From assembly GCF_002886255.1 (NCBI RefSeq), contig NZ_KZ614149.1, positions 1,116,001-1,180,000 of the forward strand: a stretch of DNA of 64,000 nt. Reading direction: 5' to 3'. The notes under the pieces were generated by a model. It was not told where the DNA came from, searched no databases, and saw only the letters and a program-made list of their open reading frames with translations. The DNA is from Alteribacillus bidgolensis. Its GTDB lineage: Bacteria; Bacillota; Bacilli; Bacillales; Marinococcaceae. Positions 62,284-64,000 of this stretch are shown in pieces; positions within the stretch are counted from its first letter, which is position 1; every line of letters starts with the position of its first letter. Position numbers and translations under genes: made by a program.

Positions 62284-63120
62284 CTACTTATTTTCCTTTA
62301 ATCCTATGAAAGACATCATTCGGCCGGTTCCTCCGCCATCTCTTCGATGAGAGAAAAATAATTCTTTTTCGCTATATGTACAATAGCTGCTTACAAAAAT
62401 GTTTTCTGAAGGAAGACCGGCAACTTCTAATAAAACTTTATTCATTTCTTTCATATCCAGCTGAAACCGGCCTTTTTGTGTAGAATACCAAGGGACAGGT
62501 TTGTAGGATGGAATGAGTTTTTCCAATTGAGAAATGACTTTATCATCTACTTCATACGCCTCTTGAGAAATAGATGGACCGATAACAACATAGATGTCTT
62601 CTATATTTATTTTTTCGGTTTGCACCCATGTGTTTACAAACTTCCCGCCAATATTAAGTGCGGTTCCTTTCCAGCCAGCATGAGCAAGTCCCACAAATTC
62701 GGCAGCTGGTGCAAAAAAGATTAAAGGCACACAATCAGCATAAAAACTTACAAGCAGTAATCCTTTTTCGTTTGTATACATCCCATCTGCCTCACCAGCT
62801 GCAGACTGCCGGGATAACGCCCCTTTACCTTTATCCTCACCCCTGATCTTTATTATCTCATTGCCATGTACTTGTTCTGAAGCAGTCCAGCTTGAAAGTG
62901 GAAAACCTAATTCTTTTCCAATATTCTTTCTGTTTGCTATAACAGTTTGCGGTTCATCTCCAACATGAAAAGCGGTATTTAACGAATCAAACGGCTTAAC
63001 CCCTTCGCCGCCTTTTCTTGTTGTTATTCCAGCTAGAAGAGAAGGTTCTCTTTTAAATGGTTTACTGTTTACGCTAAGAATTCTTTCACTTTTTTTAGAA
63101 AAAGGATCTTTTTCCATCAT
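62284..63120 (-). CDS. pgeF: Multicopper polyphenol oxidase / purine nucleoside phosphorylase family YlmD
   Basis: DUF152/YfiH family, older name laccase domain; members are purine nucleoside phosphorylases or peptidoglycan-editing factors (PgeF). Zinc-ligand motifs are visible: VHGNEI, SFYADCVPL and GLAHAGWKGT, giving the His-Cys-His set. AAGGAAGAGG precedes ATG 63120, followed at once by a second ATG. About 278 residues. The cellular role in Bacillus is not settled. Confidence 0.93.
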   Translation of the reverse strand: MMEKDPFSKKSERILSVNSKPFKREPSLLAGITTRKGGEGVKPFDSLNTAFHVGDEPQTVIANRKNIGKELGFPLSSWTASEQVHGNEIIKIRGEDKGKGALSRQSAAGEADGMYTNEKGLLLVSFYADCVPLIFFAPAAEFVGLAHAGWKGTALNIGGKFVNTWVQTEKINIEDIYVVIGPSISQEAYEVDDKVISQLEKLIPSYKPVPWYSTQKGRFQLDMKEMNKVLLEVAGLPSENIFVSSYCTYSEKELFFSHRRDGGGTGRMMSFIGLKENK

Positions 63121-63234
63121 ACCTCTTCCTTCGTACAAATTCGTCACAATCAGTCTATTTATTTTAACATATTTTGTGCTGTTCCCATAGAAAATTCCTG
63201 TAAGACCTTGTTCAAAGCGTTAGAGGCAGCAGTG

Positions 63235-63480
63235 TTATTCTGCCTCTCCTTCATATAAATTTACCAAAATAACATCAGAACCAATTTTGACAATCTGTGT
63301 CCAAGGAACGACAAATTCATTATCACGGTTAAAAAGCGTCATCATTTTCGCAGATCCGCCTACAATGATCGCATCTACTTGACCAGTTTCAACATTTATA
63401 TCGACATCTCCTGCATGACCGAGCCTTTTGCCTGTATGCATATTCACTATATCTTTTGCTTGTAATTCTGAAATTCTCAT
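63235..63480 (-). CDS. ylmC: PRC-barrel protein YlmC/YmxH family
   Basis: Small PRC-barrel domain protein, sporulation-associated family of unknown function. The 81 residues begin MRISELQAKDIVNMHTGKRLGH and contain VPWTQIVKIGSDVILVNL. GGAG stands 8 bases before ATG 63480; the frame to 63501 is not favoured. It lies right after sigG; ylmA of B. subtilis, which sits between, is absent. Confidence 0.93.
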   Translation of the reverse strand: MRISELQAKDIVNMHTGKRLGHAGDVDINVETGQVDAIIVGGSAKMMTLFNRDNEFVVPWTQIVKIGSDVILVNLYEGEAE

Positions 63481-63605
63481 CTCCCCGGCTCCTTTACCCA
63501 AAAGTTGAATACTACATATATATGTATCACCCCTCTAGAACATATCCTCTAAATAGAAAAACTTATCTTTGTCCCAACCGCCCCCTAAATTTTTGAATTT
63601 TTGAC

Positions 63606-63641
63606 GTAAAAATTACCCCGCCTGCTTTTAGGCGAGGTAAA
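63606..63641 (-). terminator. Intrinsic terminator of sigG
   Basis: On the minus strand TTACCTCGCCT pairs with AGGCGGGGTAA around a short loop and is followed by TTTTTACG. It starts 7 bases past the sigG stop. Confidence 0.92.
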
Positions 63642-63647
63642 GAAGGG

Positions 63648-64000
63648 TTAAATGCTTGCTGAGCGGTTCATTTGTTTAATAGCTGCTTTTTCAAGTCTTG
63701 AAACCTGAGCTTGTGATATACCAATTTCATCTGCGACTTCCATTTGTGTTTTTCCTTGGAAAAACCTCATACTTAATATCATTTTTTCTCTTGCTGTCAA
63801 CTGCACCATTGCTTCTTTCAATGCAAGATGCTCCAGCCATTTTTTATCTTGCTCTTTATCATCACTAATTTGATCCATTACATAAATCGGATCTCCGCCG
63901 TCATTGTAAATGGGCTCAAATAAAGAGACAGGATCCTGTATAGCATCCAGTGCAAAAACGACTTCTTCTTTAGGCATTTCCAGTTTCGCTGCAATCTCTT
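63648..64000 (-). CDS. sigG: Forespore sigma factor SigG, C-terminal part, runs off the window
   Basis: Late forespore-specific RNA polymerase sigma factor. The visible part starts in region 3 (IAAKLEMPKEEVVFALDAIQ), continues DPVSLFEPIYNDGGDPIYV and ends with region 4 including MRFFQGKTQMEVADEIGISQ and VSRLEKAAIKQMN, very close to B. subtilis SigG. The N-terminus is beyond base 64000, so it is cut by the window. About 117 codons are present. Confidence 0.97.
   Translation of the reverse strand, partial: EIAAKLEMPKEEVVFALDAIQDPVSLFEPIYNDGGDPIYVMDQISDDKEQDKKWLEHLALKEAMVQLTAREKMILSMRFFQGKTQMEVADEIGISQAQVSRLEKAAIKQMNRSASI

Noticed and set aside
63486..63536. 17-codon GTG ORF ending in an ATGA overlap with ylmC
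   Set aside because: Very short, weak start context; the ribosome site before ylmC is better explained by ylmC itself.
1..64000. Prophage, integrative element, insertion sequence or defence island
   Set aside because: Gene order is the conserved chromosomal backbone throughout; no integrase, transposase, phage or nuclease-toxin gene was recognised, and no tRNA or rRNA gene was seen.

Overview
The window is a stretch of the conserved ribosome, secretion, lipid, translation and pyrimidine neighbourhood of a low-GC, spore-forming Bacillaceae chromosome. The evidence is protein similarity to Bacillus subtilis families, the near-complete gene order sigG-ylmCDEFGH-divIVA-ileS-lspA-pyr operon-yloA-yloB-yloC-remA-gmk-rpoZ-coaBC-priA-fmt-rsmB-rlmN-prpC-prkC-rsgA-rpe-spoVM-rpmB-yloU-fakA-recG-fapR-plsX-fabD-fabG-acpP-rnc-smc-ftsY-ylxM-ffh-rpsP-khpA-ylqD-rimM-trmD-rplS-rbgA, AGGAGG-type ribosome binding sites, and sporulation genes (sigG, spoVM). 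The exact genus cannot be fixed from this sequence alone.

Layout. Nearly every gene is on the minus strand, so transcription runs from high to low coordinates. 64000-59400: C-terminal part of sigG, then ylmC-ylmD-ylmE-sepF-ylmG-ylmH-divIVA (cell division, PLP homeostasis, ribosome rescue). 59400-54750: ileS behind a T-box riboswitch, then lspA and rluD. 54750-42411: a complete UMP operon pyrR-pyrP-pyrB-pyrC-carA-carB-pyrK-pyrD-pyrF-pyrE with a sigma-A-type promoter and three PyrR attenuators. 42410-41429: a decayed methyltransferase gene. 41254-39536: rqcH on the plus strand. 39265-22965: Ca-type P-ATPase, yicC, remA, gmk, rpoZ, coaBC, priA, fmt, rsmB, rlmN, prpC, prkC, rsgA, rpe. 22604-21499: tiny spoVM, divergent rpmB (plus), yloU. 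21472-12710: fakA, a DegV/FakB protein, a new 28-codon ORF, recG, then the FapR-controlled fapR-plsX-fabD-fabG and acpP. 12393-1: rnc, an inverted DUF1128 gene, smc, ftsY, ylxM-ffh, rpsP-khpA, ylqD-rimM-trmD, rplS, lepB and the 5' part of rbgA.

How it works together. Genes are tightly packed, with many ATGA/GTGA/TTGA or TAATG stop-start overlaps (pyr operon, carA-pyrC, trmD-rimM, prpC-prkC, priA-coaBC, lspA-rluD, ffh-ylxM), pointing to translational coupling. FakA/FakB (acyl-phosphate from exogenous fatty acid) sit just upstream of plsX/fapR. Several B. subtilis neighbours are absent at their expected places (def between priA and fmt, thiN near rpe, sdaAA/sdaAB near recG, ylmA, ylyA).

The least explained feature is a dispersed intergenic repeat of about 100 bp with two inverted-repeat segments. 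Four near-full copies and one clear partial copy lie directly downstream of intrinsic terminators, all in the same orientation relative to transcription. Other points of note are a 28-codon ORF coupled to recG, the SpoVM micro-gene, and a frameshifted methyltransferase relic.
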